In this document: piece by piece, positions 10,288 to 21,330 of the stretch
How the letters are laid out: the number at the start of each line of letters is the position of its first letter
Numbering within the stretch: position 1 is the stretch's first letter
Assembly (NCBI RefSeq): GCF_040869045.1
Contig: NC_090319.1
Coordinates: 52,486,779-52,550,778, forward strand
DNA length: 64,000 nt
Source of the DNA: Eurosta solidaginis
Taxonomy: Eukaryota; Arthropoda; Insecta; Diptera; Tephritidae
Reading direction: 5' to 3'
Translations under genes and position numbers: made by a program
Notes under the pieces: generated by a model
Told to the model about the DNA's origin: nothing
The model's database searches: none
Seen by the model: the letters and a program-made list of their open reading frames with translations, nothing else

Positions 10288-10482
10288 CTACGAAGTACTA
10301 TAATAATAGAACTCGGTCAAATGACCTATATGTATAACTTCCTGGGCAAAGTTCAATGAGTAGGCTGGTATGCGGTCATACCCTAGGGGGATCGATTTAT
10401 TTAAGAAGGAAACGGTATCCTTGATCTTCTCTAAAGAGCCTACATATGGGCACAACCGTATCCTGCCCAATAGGAACGACAT
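10288..10482 (-). pseudogene. Possible non-LTR RT fragment
   Basis: A minus-strand frame of 64 residues includes KSIPLGYDRIPAYSLNFAQE, which loosely recalls the RT block 'K(S)PGxDxIPxxLLK' of non-LTR retrotransposons. The match is short and could be chance, but neighbouring DNA holds Jockey-like pieces on both sides. Confidence 0.3.
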
Positions 10483-10734
10483 TTATTTCAACTAAAAAGC
10501 AGACAAAACATGTCCTATGGCAGTCTTCTACATGACTGGAAAGATGTGAAGCTGGTTTAAAAGAATTTCCAATTTTCTCGAACGGATCCTAAATAAGCTG
10601 TACAATAGGAGCAGGAAAACTGTCAACACTAACGGCGATGCCCACATTCATGCACATTCCAGGGCTTTCGCTGTTCTAGCAATTTGACGTCTTCGCTATA
10701 GGAGAAGGTCATTACCGTATAAATTATCCATTTT

Positions 10735-11250
10735 CTACATTGATGAGCGATTGCAACAAAATAAACGACTATGTCCCTGGTATCTCCAGTTTCTTGGCCT
10801 TGCGAAGCCTGACATTGCCCACCGAGGAAATCCTCGGCGACTTTAGTTACAACGTGGACAAGACAAATATCGATCATACTGGATATCCACGTCGTTGGCA
10901 TTATGCTACCGACTGTCTTACATCCAAAATAACCAAGATCTACATTTTGGCGCGCATGCACCTGCAATTGAAACTAAAATCTAGAGCCATAAAATAAAAT
11001 CCTGAAATCTCTTGCCTGCAATACTTACGGTAAAGATAAAGAAACGCTCACAACCACTTATAAGGAAATTGGCCGGCCGCTTGAAATATGGCATCTGAAT
11101 TTCAGCCGTACGCAAAAAGCACAACGGAGACCTCAGAGGTATCCACAAAAAGGAGTCGGACCTCAATGCCAGGAATTACGCGGCGAACACCGTTCTTAAA
11201 TATAAATACCCTTAACTGGCAGAAGAGGAAAGGTTGTCAATTTGTTATCA
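10735..11250 (+). pseudogene. Jockey-like ORF2 fragment, plus strand
   Basis: The frame from 10740 reads CNKINDYVPGISSFLALRSL, then TLPTEE, a recognisable segment just after the RT catalytic site of Jockey-like elements (compare NNHLPSLVFRVSLL in the minus fragment at 8060-8911). Further on, 11090-11250 contains a C-terminal-type stretch (TSEVSTKRSRTSMPGITRRT) similar in plan to 48520-48935. Several frames and an internal deletion are implied. It points opposite to the fragments at 8060-9860. Confidence 0.55.
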
Positions 11251-11489
11251 TAGAACATAGACAAACCAATGGGTGGAAGTATGAGCATAAACAGAAAGGG
11301 AAAGGAAGAGGACAATCATCTAGTTTGTCTCAAATCCGACTATGTTTATTTAGTTTAAATGATTGATATTAGAGTGCCCCAATTGGGGTAATTTTCAGAG
11401 ATATAGTGAAAGAGAGAAATTTATGCAAATAGGGTTAACGAAAAAATAACTAAACCAATAAAGGTGGCAAGAGTAAAAGAAAATGGGCA

Positions 11490-11940
11490 TTTGGTTAGAT
11501 TAGGTTGAAGTGGCCGTAGTGTTACCAGAAGTTTGTTTAGCGACCAAACTGAAAACCCACTAACAAATTCTAGAAGCTATCTAGGACCTAATCCACTTTC
11601 TGCTACTAGATCTGACCGCTGAAAACTCCTAAAAGCTGGAGCCTTAGCCTGACGAGTGCAGGGCAGGCGCACACAACATGCTCGATCGTTATATCCTCCA
11701 ACACGCATTCCCTGGAATACATATCATGAGTATATTGACTTCTTTCTTAATGATAGGAGTTACTTTGTTAGTCTAAGGTTGTAAGACCTACACATGATCT
11801 TCGACACTTTACAGCCACGTGCTTCAATCCACGTCTTTCGCGCTTGGTCGATCATTGGCAGCTTTCGCCTTATGCTAATCTTGACCAATCTAGTTGGGGC
11901 ATCTACGGCGCAAGCTTCGAGGGATGTGCCCTTTTAAGCG
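11490..11940 (-). mobile_element. 3' end of an R1/I-like non-LTR retrotransposon
   Basis: On the minus strand this region ends with TTTGGTCGCTAAACAAACTT and CTGGTAACACTACGG, then TTCAACCTAATCTAACC. The same 3' end is found at 51280-51368 (plus) and 19590-19700 (minus). Upstream, near 11700-11870, it aligns in order with 50870-51190, covering the sequence just after the RNase H domain (motif 'GATCGACCAAGCG', 'CTTAGACTAACAAAGT'). No open frame remains. Confidence 0.6.
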
Positions 11941-11951
11941 ATTTTATTCAC

Positions 11952-13573
11952 TTTTTATACTCAGCTGAGCAGAGCTCACAGAGTATACTAAATTTTTTCG
12001 CATAACGGTACCCTGTAACGGCACAAACTAATCGAGATAGATATAGACTTCTATATATCAAAATGATCTGGGCGGAAAAAGAAATTTATTTAGTCATGTC
12101 CGTCCGCCCGCCCGTCCGTAAACACGATAACTTGAGTAAATGTTGAGGTATCTTGATGAAGTTTGGTACCAACTTTCCTGAGCACTCCTCTCGCTATTTA
12201 AAATGAACGAATTCGGACTATAACCTCGCCCACTTTTTCGATATCGAAAATTTCGAAAAACGGAAAAAGTGCGATAATTCATTACCAAAGATGGATAAAG
12301 CGATAAAACTTGGTAGGTGGCTTAACCTTATAATGCAGAATAGAAAATTAGTAAAATTTTCTGAATTGGGCGTGGCACCGCCCACTTTTAAAAGAAGGTA
12401 ATTTAAAAGTTTTGCAAGCTGTAATTTGGCAGTCGTTAAAGATATCATGATGAAATTTGGCAGGAACGTTACTCCTATTACATAAGTATGCTTTATAAAA
12501 ATTAGTAAAATAGGAGAACGACCACGCCCACTTTAAAAAAAATTTTTTTGTAAAGTAAAATTTTAACAAAAAATTTAATATCTTTACAGTATATAAGTAA
12601 ATTATGTCAACATTCAACTCCAGTAATGATATGGTGCAACAGAAAAGAAAATTTCAAAATGGGCGTGGCCCCGCCCTTTTTCATTTAATTTGTCTAGAGT
12701 ATTTTTAATGCCATAAGTCGAACAAAAATTGACCAATCCTTGTGAAAATTGGTAAAGGATTAGCTTCTATGACTATAACTGTTTTCTGTGAAAAAGGGCG
12801 AAATTGGTTGAAGCCACGCGCAGTTTTATACACAGTCGACCGTCTGTCCTTCCGCTCGGCCTTTAACACGATAACTTCACCAAAAATCGATATATCTTTA
12901 CTAAACATAGTTCACGTATTTATCTGAACTCACTTTATCTTGGTATTAAAAATGGGCGAAATCCGACTATGACCACGCCCACTTTTTCGATATCGAAAAT
13001 TTCGAAAAATTTAAAAAATGCCATAATTCTATACCAAGTACGAAAAAAGGATAAAATATGGTGATTGGATTAGTTTAGACGCAAAATATAACTTTAGAAA
13101 AAACTTTGTAAAATGGGTGTGACATCTACCATATTAAATAGAAGAAAACGAAAAAGTTCTGCAGGGCGAAATCCAAAACCCTTGGAATCATGATAGGAAT
13201 ACTGTTCGTGATCTACATTTTGATCGATATCTCGAAAACGCCTTTACATATACAACTAAGGGCCACTCCCTTTTAAAACCCTCATTAATACCTTTAATTT
13301 GATACCCATATCGTACAAACACATTCTAGAGTCACCCCTGGTCCACCTTTGTGGCAATATCTCGAAAGGGGGTTCACCTAGAGAACTAAGGCCCACTCCC
13401 TTTTAAAATACTCTTTATTACCTTCCATTTGATACCAATATCATACAAACACATTCCAGGGTAACCCGAGGTTCATTTTCAGACATGGTTATTTTCTCTT
13501 ATCCTGTCTCCAAAGCTCTCAGCTGAGTATGTAATGTTCAGTTACACCCGAACTTAACCTTCCTTACTTGCTT
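11952..13573 (+). mobile_element. Helentron-like non-autonomous repeat, family 1, copy A
   Basis: Starts TTTTTATACTCAGCTGAG and continues to a closing GAGTATAC near 11985. It ends with CTCAGCTGAGTATG, a hairpin-forming region around TTACACCCGAAC, and CCTTCCTTACTTG. Internal hallmarks are the run of CCGCCCG/CCGTCCG near 12100, paired TTTTTCGATATCGAAAA blocks near 12234 and 12983, and about two ~130-bp units near 13230-13460. Copy A shares CAGCTG at both ends and GTAACGGCAC near 12015 with copy D, marking a subfamily. It has no coding capacity; the ORFs across it are incidental. Confidence 0.65.
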
Positions 13574-13605
13574 ATTCTCATCTATTCCCATATGCGCTGG
13601 GACCC

Positions 13606-13775
13606 ATTATGCATCTAGAAGCTTTTCGTGACAGAAATACATTCGGAGTGCTTGCCAAAAACTGCCGAGGGCAGCACCGATTAGAAAACCCTTTTTTAAT
13701 CGAAAAAAAAAACTTCTAAAATATTGATGTTGCCTTGCCCGGAGACGGAGCACGCTACCACCACACCACGGCGGC
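13606..13775 (-). mobile_element. tRNA-derived SINE, 5' half, decayed
   Basis: On the minus strand GTGGTGTGGTGGTAGCGTGC resembles a polymerase III box A head, followed by AAGTTTTT/TTCGATTAA and GGCAGTTTTTGGCAAGCACT. It corresponds to 51755-51960 of the better preserved SINE. Box B is deleted and the 3' half is absent. Confidence 0.6.
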
Positions 13776-14292
13776 CGCAGCATCAACTCATAAACATTTC
13801 TGCAAGGGTGCACTCAAAGGCTGTTTGCTTCAGATTAAAACTAGAGTGACTGAAAACCAAGCCACCTCCGCGGCAAACCTTATCATATTCATGTCGTTTT
13901 TATCCTCTCAAGAAAGAACCACATCAATCGGATTTAAGTACATCATAAATTTAAATAAAAATGTTTAATTGAAATCATAAATTTAATGACATATGGAATT
14001 TCAGGATTGCTGCCAATATTTTAATTATAATTTGTACAAATACTTTGTCATAATTGGTCACAATGTAAATATGCTTGTAAGTAAATGTAATGTATGTATG
14101 TATGTAATATATGTAGTATAAGTAATACGGAAGTATAAAACCGTGTTCAAAGTATTATGTAAAATTATTGAAAAGGAGCAAAAAACCGGAAATGGAAATA
14201 AAATGGTAATGAAGTGGATGAAATTTCTACGAACTATTAATTAAATTTTCTTCTTTGTAATCACTTTTTTGTGGGAGCCATGTAAATTCAAC
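13776..14292. other. No gene seen; short (TATG)n microsatellite
   Basis: AT-rich sequence with a TATG/TGTA-type run near 14091-14106. No family motif recognised. Confidence 0.5.
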
Positions 14293-15823
14293 CAGTGGCG
14301 TAGTGAGTATGGGGCAAGAGGGGCATCTTGCCCCGTGCGCTACTCACAGGGGTGCGCCGCAAAGCAGAACTTCCTGGATAATTTGTATTTTTATTATAAC
14401 TGATTTCAAGAAAATATTGATTTCTGGAAAAAAATTTCTATACTAAAAAATCCAAAATACAAGCGGTTTGCGTAATCATCGATGGGCTAGAGAATGTAGT
14501 ACAAGACTTAGAACAATTAGCAGAGGACACTAACACCACTAGGGACACCACAAGCGAAGCTACAATTCTGTTTCAAAATGTACTCAATTTTAGTTTCATA
14601 ATATGAGTTCATTTCTGGTATTAAATCTTAAGGAGGATTGATCGTGTGCAGCTCAGATTAAAAGGGGATGAATTTTAGAGAAGCGCACCATGAACTTAAA
14701 TAATTAGCGACTGAACTAGAACCGAAACTCGAGAGACTCTCTGAGAAGAAGCAATAGAAAAAGCTCAGTCTCTTTGTGAAAAATGGGATAAACCTGTAAG
14801 AAAGCGCCCCAAAATGATGTGAGAATCGGCTAGAGATGTTGGTCTTTCCGCAGAATGTGAAATTTCTCGCGTTATGAGAAGTGTTCTCGATCGTTTACAA
14901 GAAATACATACAATATTTACATGACTAAATGACCTTAGTTTTAGATTTGGATTTCTCCTGGACATTGGAAATTTGTTAAACAAGGATAATAACGACTTAG
15001 AAAGAAATTGTAAGAACTTGGGTAAATTTTGTAATACTGTAACCAATTTTGGGCGATTCCTGAAAATTACACATTTTCTCTTAACGTTCGAATCGCTGAA
15101 CTGGCGAATAAATAACTCCAATATTCAGTATTGCAAAATGGTCTTTATTTGGACTACTTTGGAAGTAGCACTTCACAATCACAATTATACTTCACTAGCA
15201 GCGTGTTTAAATCAAATTGATTAGTTATTCCTCAGCTTACGCTACTTTTATACTCTCTGTTGCCTTGTTCGCATTTTCCTCCTAAGATCTAGACTTTTCA
15301 CGAATATGGAACAGTCGTATCTCATAATTGGTTATTTAGCTATATGCTTGTGTATGTGTGAGTAACAAATTCTGCTTTTAGCTGCCGGCTACATATACAT
15401 ATGTATGCGAAATAATCTCGCCGCTTCAAACTGCCGATTATGTGTATGGAATATTCTTCGTTGCCTTGTACATAAGTGTGGCTGCTTGCTGTTCTTGTTG
15501 TTGTGATTATTTACTAACAACATAGTGATGTCGGTATTCGCCACAATACAGATTTTGATGGAACAGAACTTTTTATCGAAATATGTGACTGCAAAATATT
15601 ACTTCGCAATAGAAAATAAATTGAACCTAAAACTCCGTTGGAATTATTTACTTTTATAATCTTGTATGGAGAAGTAGTTTTTCCAAACTTGCGAGTGGCA
15701 CTTCAAACACTCTTGACTATCTCAATATCAATTGCTAGCTGCGAAAGTTCATTCAGCAAATGAAAACAGATTTTGACATATTGACGATGGCCGCGGGCGC
15801 AAGAAAACCTCACTACGCCACTG
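14293..15823 (+). mobile_element. hAT element (ZMYM/Tip100-like), degenerate, with nested solo LTR
   Basis: The ends are CAGTGGCGTAG...CTACGCCACTG (11-bp inverted repeats), flanked by a perfect 8-bp duplication AATTCAAC at 14285-14292 and 15824-15831. Both are hallmarks of hAT elements. Internal remnants in several frames include AIEKAQSLCEKWDKPVRKRP near 14745-14810, FGFLLDIGNLLNKDNNDLER near 14945-15005, and after the inserted LTR FDGTELFIEICDCKILLRNR and the dimerisation-type motif ISIASCESSFSK near 15725-15760. These correspond to ZMYM1/TTF-type hAT transposases. Stops and deletions abolish coding capacity. The LTR 15038-15545 interrupts it. Confidence 0.85.
15038..15545 (-). mobile_element. 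Solo LTR, gypsy-type subfamily B (ATAC duplication)
   Basis: Ends are TGTAAC and GCCACA; ATAC is present at 15034-15037 and 15546-15549. It shares the block from TTCGAATCGCT through AATAACTCCAATATTCAGTATTG with the other LTRs, but its remaining sequence is closest to 7353-7855 (for example 'GTGATTATTTACTAACA' near the right end). It lies within a dead hAT transposase region, so it is the younger insertion. Confidence 0.85.
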
Positions 15824-16099
15824 AATTCAACATTAAATAAAGAATATATAAGTATGAAGAATGAATAAAAGTGGAATCTAAAGTTAGTATGCAGTGCTGT
15901 CTTAAGTTGTTTGTGGATTTTTCTGAAGACATTGGTAGGTTGAATCTGTTTAATAGAATTGTGATAGAATTTTGTTGAGAAATTTTATAAAATGTGTGAT
16001 GTGGGTGTCGTCGAATTTTGGAGTAGTACTCGAGTCAATCCACAATTTATGCGAATTCCCAGCTATAGCACATACTAGTTTTATAACTAAGGGAAGATA

Positions 16100-16840
16100 T
16101 ATACTGCCGGAATTTAAGGAAGTAGCTAAATGCCCGGTAAAAGAAATCAGCGGGTTCATCTTCTCTATTGGACCTTGTCAGTGCGGCTTCAGACTTGATA
16201 AATCTACCATCGATCAGATTTTCACAATTTCGAAATAGCAAAAGACTTCGTTACTTGGGAACCAGCATTTATACTAACAACAACGTCAGCTCTGAAATCC
16301 AGCGAAGAATAACTCTAACGAAAAAATGTTACTTTGGACTAGGTAGGCAATTGAAAAGTAAAGTCCTCTCTCGGCAAAAGAAAATTATGCTCTACAAGTC
16401 ACTTATTGTACCCGCCCTGCTATGTGGTGCAGAAGCATGGACCATGACAACAGCAGATGAAGCGGCTTTGGGAGCGTTCGAGAAAAAAATTATTCGAAAG
16501 ATTTATGAACCTCTTCGCGTTGGCGAAGGCGAGTACCGAAGAAGTTTTAATGATGAGCTGTACGAGCTATACACAAACATCAACATATTTCAGCGAATTA
16601 AAACGCAGCGGCTGCGCTGGCTAGGCCATGTTATGCGAATGAAAGATGAGAGTACGGCTAAGAAAGTTTTTTTTATCGGAACCCGCCTATGGAAGCAGAG
16701 GAAGAGGGCGGTCCCCACTCCGCTGCATGGACCAGGTGGAAAACGATTTAAACTCCTGTGGTCAATTGGCGCCCCAGTTAGCAGAGTGAAGAAGCAAGTA
16801 GTGCGCCTTGTAGGAGCGTTAAGCGCCAATTAGGTAAGTA
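16100..16840 (+). pseudogene. RTE/I-type non-LTR retrotransposon fragment with TAAG tail
   Basis: The 5' part near 16171-16230 translates to CQCGFRLDKSTIDQIFTI, an RT finger/palm motif. It then jumps, with a frame change near 16233, to RLRYLGTSIYTNNNVSSEIQ. It continues through ALLCGAEAWTMTTADEAALG, FEKKIIRKIYEPLRVGEGEY and QRIKTQRLRWLGHVMRMKDE, the conserved region after the RT domain of arthropod 'endonuclease-reverse transcriptase' ORFs. The catalytic YADD segment is deleted at the jump. It ends in TAGGTAAGTAAGTAA, a short (TAAG)n tail shared with the fragments at 29573-30440 and 30600-30801. Clade assignment (RTE versus other) is uncertain. Confidence 0.75.
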
Positions 16841-18000
16841 AGTAATTTTCATCATCTGGTCCAAATGGTTCGTACGGAGTACCGACCAGCCATATGAAAT
16901 CAGCAGTAATTTGTCCAAGGAGAAATATGAATCACGATGGCGCCCCGTGCGCAACTTGGGCTCGGATCTTCAGTAATGTGGTGGCACAGCAACCAACCAA
17001 CCAACCAACCAGTCAATCCAGAGTCGATTAGGCATCTATTATCTTTCTAAATGAATACACTTTACTTTGTTGGTGGTATTTGGTTCAGACGTACACATAC
17101 ACGCACCGTGTAATATTGAAGGGGAAAATTTTACCAACTACTTATTAATGAAAGGTGTGACAGGCGTAGGATCGATGTGGGTAGTCGGCGGAACGGGTGA
17201 ATAGTGTAACGGTTGGCGGACACCTTATGGTTTCTGTTGTAATCGGTGAACGTTGCACGGGTTTCTGTGAACAATGTAACGGTCGACGTTGACGGCATTT
17301 GCAGAAGACTAGTGTCTTATCGATTAAAAGAGTGGAGTTGCGATGGTTGGACTGGCGGCAATGACGAATCGCTGGGTCGATTTCCCAGCAACCAGTGGTT
17401 GGTGGAATCGATACCCTGCGATTCGTAGATTACGTGTCGGTGGATTGGTGGATGCCGGTAGATCGGCGATGATGAATCTGTAGATCGAGTACCAAGCAAC
17501 CGGTGTTTGGTAGATGCCAGTAGATCGACTTCCAAACAACTATAAGTTGCTAAAATCGATATCCGAAAAGTTCCTGTTGACAGACTGGTGCATTCATTCA
17601 AGCAACCGATGGTTAGTGAATTAAATGATACACAGGTAATTGATATGATAGCCTGACCCCGTAGATGCGGAGGGGGTGGAAGCATCTGAGTCTGCGAGAA
17701 GAAGGGAGTAGGAACTAGGTTCTTTCACCTCCAATCTCCAGACACACCAAGAAGTAATGAGCGAAAGATGTCACCTACTAAGCAAAAGTGGAGGACAATG
17801 CAAGTTAGGAGAATAATCTGTCGAATAAGCGCTGCAGTTGATGCAAAGGTTGGGGAGCCTGTAGGTCTCCGGTTGGTAAGGGTGTATTGATTTAATATAA
17901 CTCTAGCCTATATTTTTCATAGTAGAAGCGCAAAGTGTTTGCGTCTCTTTTAGTGGGTCGTGTTTTCGTTGGTCGATGAAATGCACACCGTTTCTACTTG
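16841..18000. other. Unassigned; AACC microsatellite and GC-richer block
   Basis: Contains (CAAC/AACC)n near 16988-17010. From about 17160 to 17650 the base composition is richer in G and has repeated GGTTGGTGGA / GATTGGTGGATG / GGTAGATGCC units near 17398, 17442 and 17510. No protein family is recognised; the 122-residue minus ORF at 17317-17685 is low-complexity. Confidence 0.35.
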
Positions 18001-18009
18001 AGCCTATTT

Positions 18010-18660
18010 ATTATTATTATTAGGCCTGGGAGCACTGCGACCTGTGTGGAGTATATTGTGTATGACCTTTCAGCCTAATTTTATATGTGGAAGCTTTTGA
18101 TATATCTAAGTACCTCTTCAGGCTTTTTACTCCATATCACATATGGATTAGGAGTCACACCACCTAGATAGGAGAGTCTCTACCTTGCCGCATTCGCAGA
18201 TAATGTGAACCAGCGTTTCATCCTCCAGCTCACAGAAACGACAAATTTGAGTATCGGAGAGATTTAATTTACTTTGTTGATATCGCAGTGTCCCGATAGT
18301 ACCAGTGAGAGTTCTCAAGTCCTCGCCGCTTAGATTACTTGAGCCTAGGTCGTTATAAACAGTCTTAAAAGTTTACGCAATCACATTAGGCGACTGTCAA
18401 CCGAGTGGAATTCGTACAAGAGATGACTTGCATTTTGTATGGTAGGGTGATGCTACTGAAATCAATTTATTGACAAAGTCTCGCACTTTGGAAAATAAGA
18501 AATTCCTGGTCCTGAGTTCATTTTATTTTCTCAGATATACGGAGCAATGTTTTGGTTTGTAACTTTTCCGGACAAACTAATCCCTAAAGAAAGTCCTCCG
18601 TCTGCTATGGGCCACAATTCATCTCCACGAGTATAGTTCTGATTATTCAGTCGTAACTAA
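18010..18660 (-). pseudogene. R1/I-like ORF2 C-terminal zinc-knuckle fragment
   Basis: Around 18300-18160 the minus strand translates to LNLSDTQICRFCELEDETLV, then HIICECGKVETLL. The pattern C-x2-C...H-x3-C is the C-terminal zinc finger of R1/I/LOA-type ORF2 proteins. The following 'GGTGTGACTCCTAATCCATATG' region is that of the same ORF's tail. Frames are broken. It is a distinct family from the fragments ending at 51368. Confidence 0.6.
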
Positions 18661-19589
18661 AACATAAATATTATCGACTTTTCGGAAGACAACCTGTCTG
18701 ACACGTTCTGTGGAATGCAAAGATCTGTCCGACTGTACCAATTATACCTCCTTCGATACTCGACGTCGTCATGACGTACATGACGATAAATCTATGAATC
18801 ATTCTTATACTATGAAAAATACAGGCCAGATCAATACACCCCTGCCAACCAGAGACCTACAGGCTCACCAAGCTTCTGCAATAACTTCAGAGCTTATTCG
18901 ATACATGCGTAGCTACGCGTGTATTTTAATCGCTCTTTTATCCTCCTTTTTTGAAAAAGGTCTCCAGTTTAATTTTATGCGCCCATCAATTTTGCTCAAG
19001 GCCGCCGGCTGCTGAAAATTTACGATCACAAAAAGGTTTCATTCAACCCAAACAGTAAATAATAGAACGAGTAAAGTATTTCTTACTCTTTCTTGGCATG
19101 AAAAAACCAAAACTAAAAAAATGGTCAATGGCCAACGGGCAGAAACGAAGGTGGCCTAATCCAAACTTTAGTGCATCCAGTGAAAAGTTGTTCTCAAACT
19201 TAAAATAAGGCTGCATTTCGTAAATGCTTTGCTTCTGCAAAACGGTGAAGGCAAATAATTTAACTTTTCACACCAACCTTGGCCTTTTACTTTATTAAAG
19301 TTTTATCGAAACTCATAAATTTAAGATAACTTTAAAGCTGAAGTGTGATTTTGTACAAATATATATACATATGTACATATATTCGTATCTATTGCATAGG
19401 ATGTGTATAAAAGGCCTTCTTTAGAGGGTTATAAGCGGGCGTGGCGGATTTTAGGCGTTGACAGAATGTTCACTAAATTACCTTACCTTCCATAATAAGG
19501 CTGCTTAACAAAACTGTTGAGGTTTCTTGTGAAGGTGAACATATGTCTACATAGAATCGCATTTGTTCTTCTACGTGCTAGGGATGTTA

Positions 19590-20480
19590 AGTTAGGTTGA
19601 ACTGGCCAGTCAATAAAGACCTCACATAGACTGAATGTGTCCATAGTGTTACCAGCATTTATTTTGTGACCAAACGGAAGAACCGCAATCGGGTGCCAGT
19701 ACATATCGCTTATTTATTTCAATAGTGTCATAACTCAAAAAAAAAAAAACAGTTTTCCAGGAGAGGCGTTCAAAGATTTTACCTGCCATATGTTGCGGAT
19801 ATAAAGCCATATTTTCATTTGTGGTCAGTGTCCAGTCAGTATGCCCATCTTGAGCCTAAAATCTTCTCCCTTCAGGGGTACCTATTCGCCATTTTGTGAA
19901 TCTAATATCGTAATTTTTGCACATCATCGTAGAAATTTTGCAGTCCCGTGCTTTTGTCCATGCCTTTCCTGCTTGATGGATCATAGGCAACTTCTGAATC
20001 CTTTTGATTTCTCCCAAACGGATTGCGACGTCTATCGTCGTTTCAACGAGTGTTGCACTCTCCTTTGCCAACTCATCGGCGTTTTCGTTACCTTCTATCC
20101 CTTTATGACCGTGAACCCAAGAAAGATGTATGGTCCGGCCTGAGCGAAGTTTTTCTTTGCATTCCAGAACAATTCTTTGTGAAGTACTGTGTGAGATTTT
20201 TGCTGAATCGCAGCTTGGCTATCAATATATATATTGACGCGACTGCAGCTAAAGCACGCTACCTCCAGAATTTCTGCTGCTTTCTTCACTGCTATAATTT
20301 CCGCATGAAAAGCGCTCATAAATGAACCTCTTTGTTGATTTATTTGTTTAAAAAGGCACTGACTTGAATACGCATCTCGAAATTTTGTTTTGTCCTTTAC
20401 TTCCCCCTCTCTTTTATCTACTCTCAACGGCAGTTTGCGAAACGAATACCCTTTGCGCCATCTTCAATCATTCGCACATT
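19590..20480 (-). pseudogene. R1/I-like retrotransposon RNase H and 3' end
   Basis: The minus frame 20427-20095 includes SAFHAEIIAVKKAAEILEVA and VNIYIDSQAAIQQ, matching RNase H motifs (the 'AE' acidic residue and 'D-SQ-A'). It is followed, after a frame change, by a degraded GHKG-E-N-ADELA stretch and AKESATLV near 20071. At 19590-19700 the element's 3' end (motifs CAGCATTTATTT and the terminal TTCAACCTAAC) is recognisable by comparison with 51280-51368. RNase H placed after RT is typical of I, R1 and LOA clades. Confidence 0.6.
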
Positions 20481-21019
20481 TCACCGTTGTCAATACATAG
20501 GGGTCCATAAATCAAAGAAAATTTCCCTCGAACATTCCATGCGCCATCTCATCTGAATACTTTGGTTTGTAGAGCTTAATTAGTAACTCTATAAAAAGCA
20601 CGTGCTCAGTCTCTTTTAACCATCAGAGAGTGATATGTCTTTTCTCTTCTATGTCATGGTCTTAAAGGAACTACTCCAAGACCTATTGTTATTGTTTTTC
20701 TGGCGATAAGGACACTCCCTTGGGATCCCAGAGCCTTGATCGTTAAATAAACACGATTCACCACAGGTAAATGGAGTTGACCATCGGGTTGGAGAAGCTT
20801 TAAAAATGAGCCAGTTCTATATACTAGTGCGTAGGAACAAGGTCCCTGTATTCATACCACCCACCATTTGCCAAGTGTTGCTGATACCAGCAAGCTGTCA
20901 TTGGAAGTTTATTATAGAAAACACCAGTAGCCTTGAACTGGTGTCGAGTGGCTGAGGATCCTCTTGAAAGATAGTTTTATGATATGGTGCACAAACTGAT
21001 CCAGATAAATATCTACTAT

Positions 21020-21330
21020 ACTCCAAGTCTGTAATTTCTGCTTCTGCTTTTCATTTCGATAAAGATTATGCGGGTACCAGGGCATAGTAACATCTCTGAA
21101 TGGTGTGCCTTGGATGAGCTAAATAAGTGCTAAGGTGGCATCAGCATCAGTTTTTAGTACCCTTCTGCCTGGTTGCTGATATCAGGTGCTCAGCGAAACT
21201 ACAAGAGTTCAATAATGTCAGATGGAGCACTAATGCTGATACAGCACTGCCCTATAGAATTCTACTCCGATGATTGCGAAGTGTGCAATGTTTGACTATG
21301 TCAAGGGATGTGGTGGAACTTTCTTGTCTA
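21020..21330 (+). pseudogene. Non-LTR RNase H C-terminal fragment
   Basis: Near 21068-21115 the plus strand translates to RVPGHSNISEWCALDELNKC, a degenerate form of VPGH-G-x-GN-x-ADELA from retrotransposon RNase H. The following FNNVRWSTNADTALP is less certain. Short and mutated. Confidence 0.45.

Noticed and set aside
20640..20900. Another CAA-tailed SINE copy
   Set aside because: GGCGATAAGGACACTCCCTTGGGA resembles the SINE, but the remainder is too diverged to delimit.
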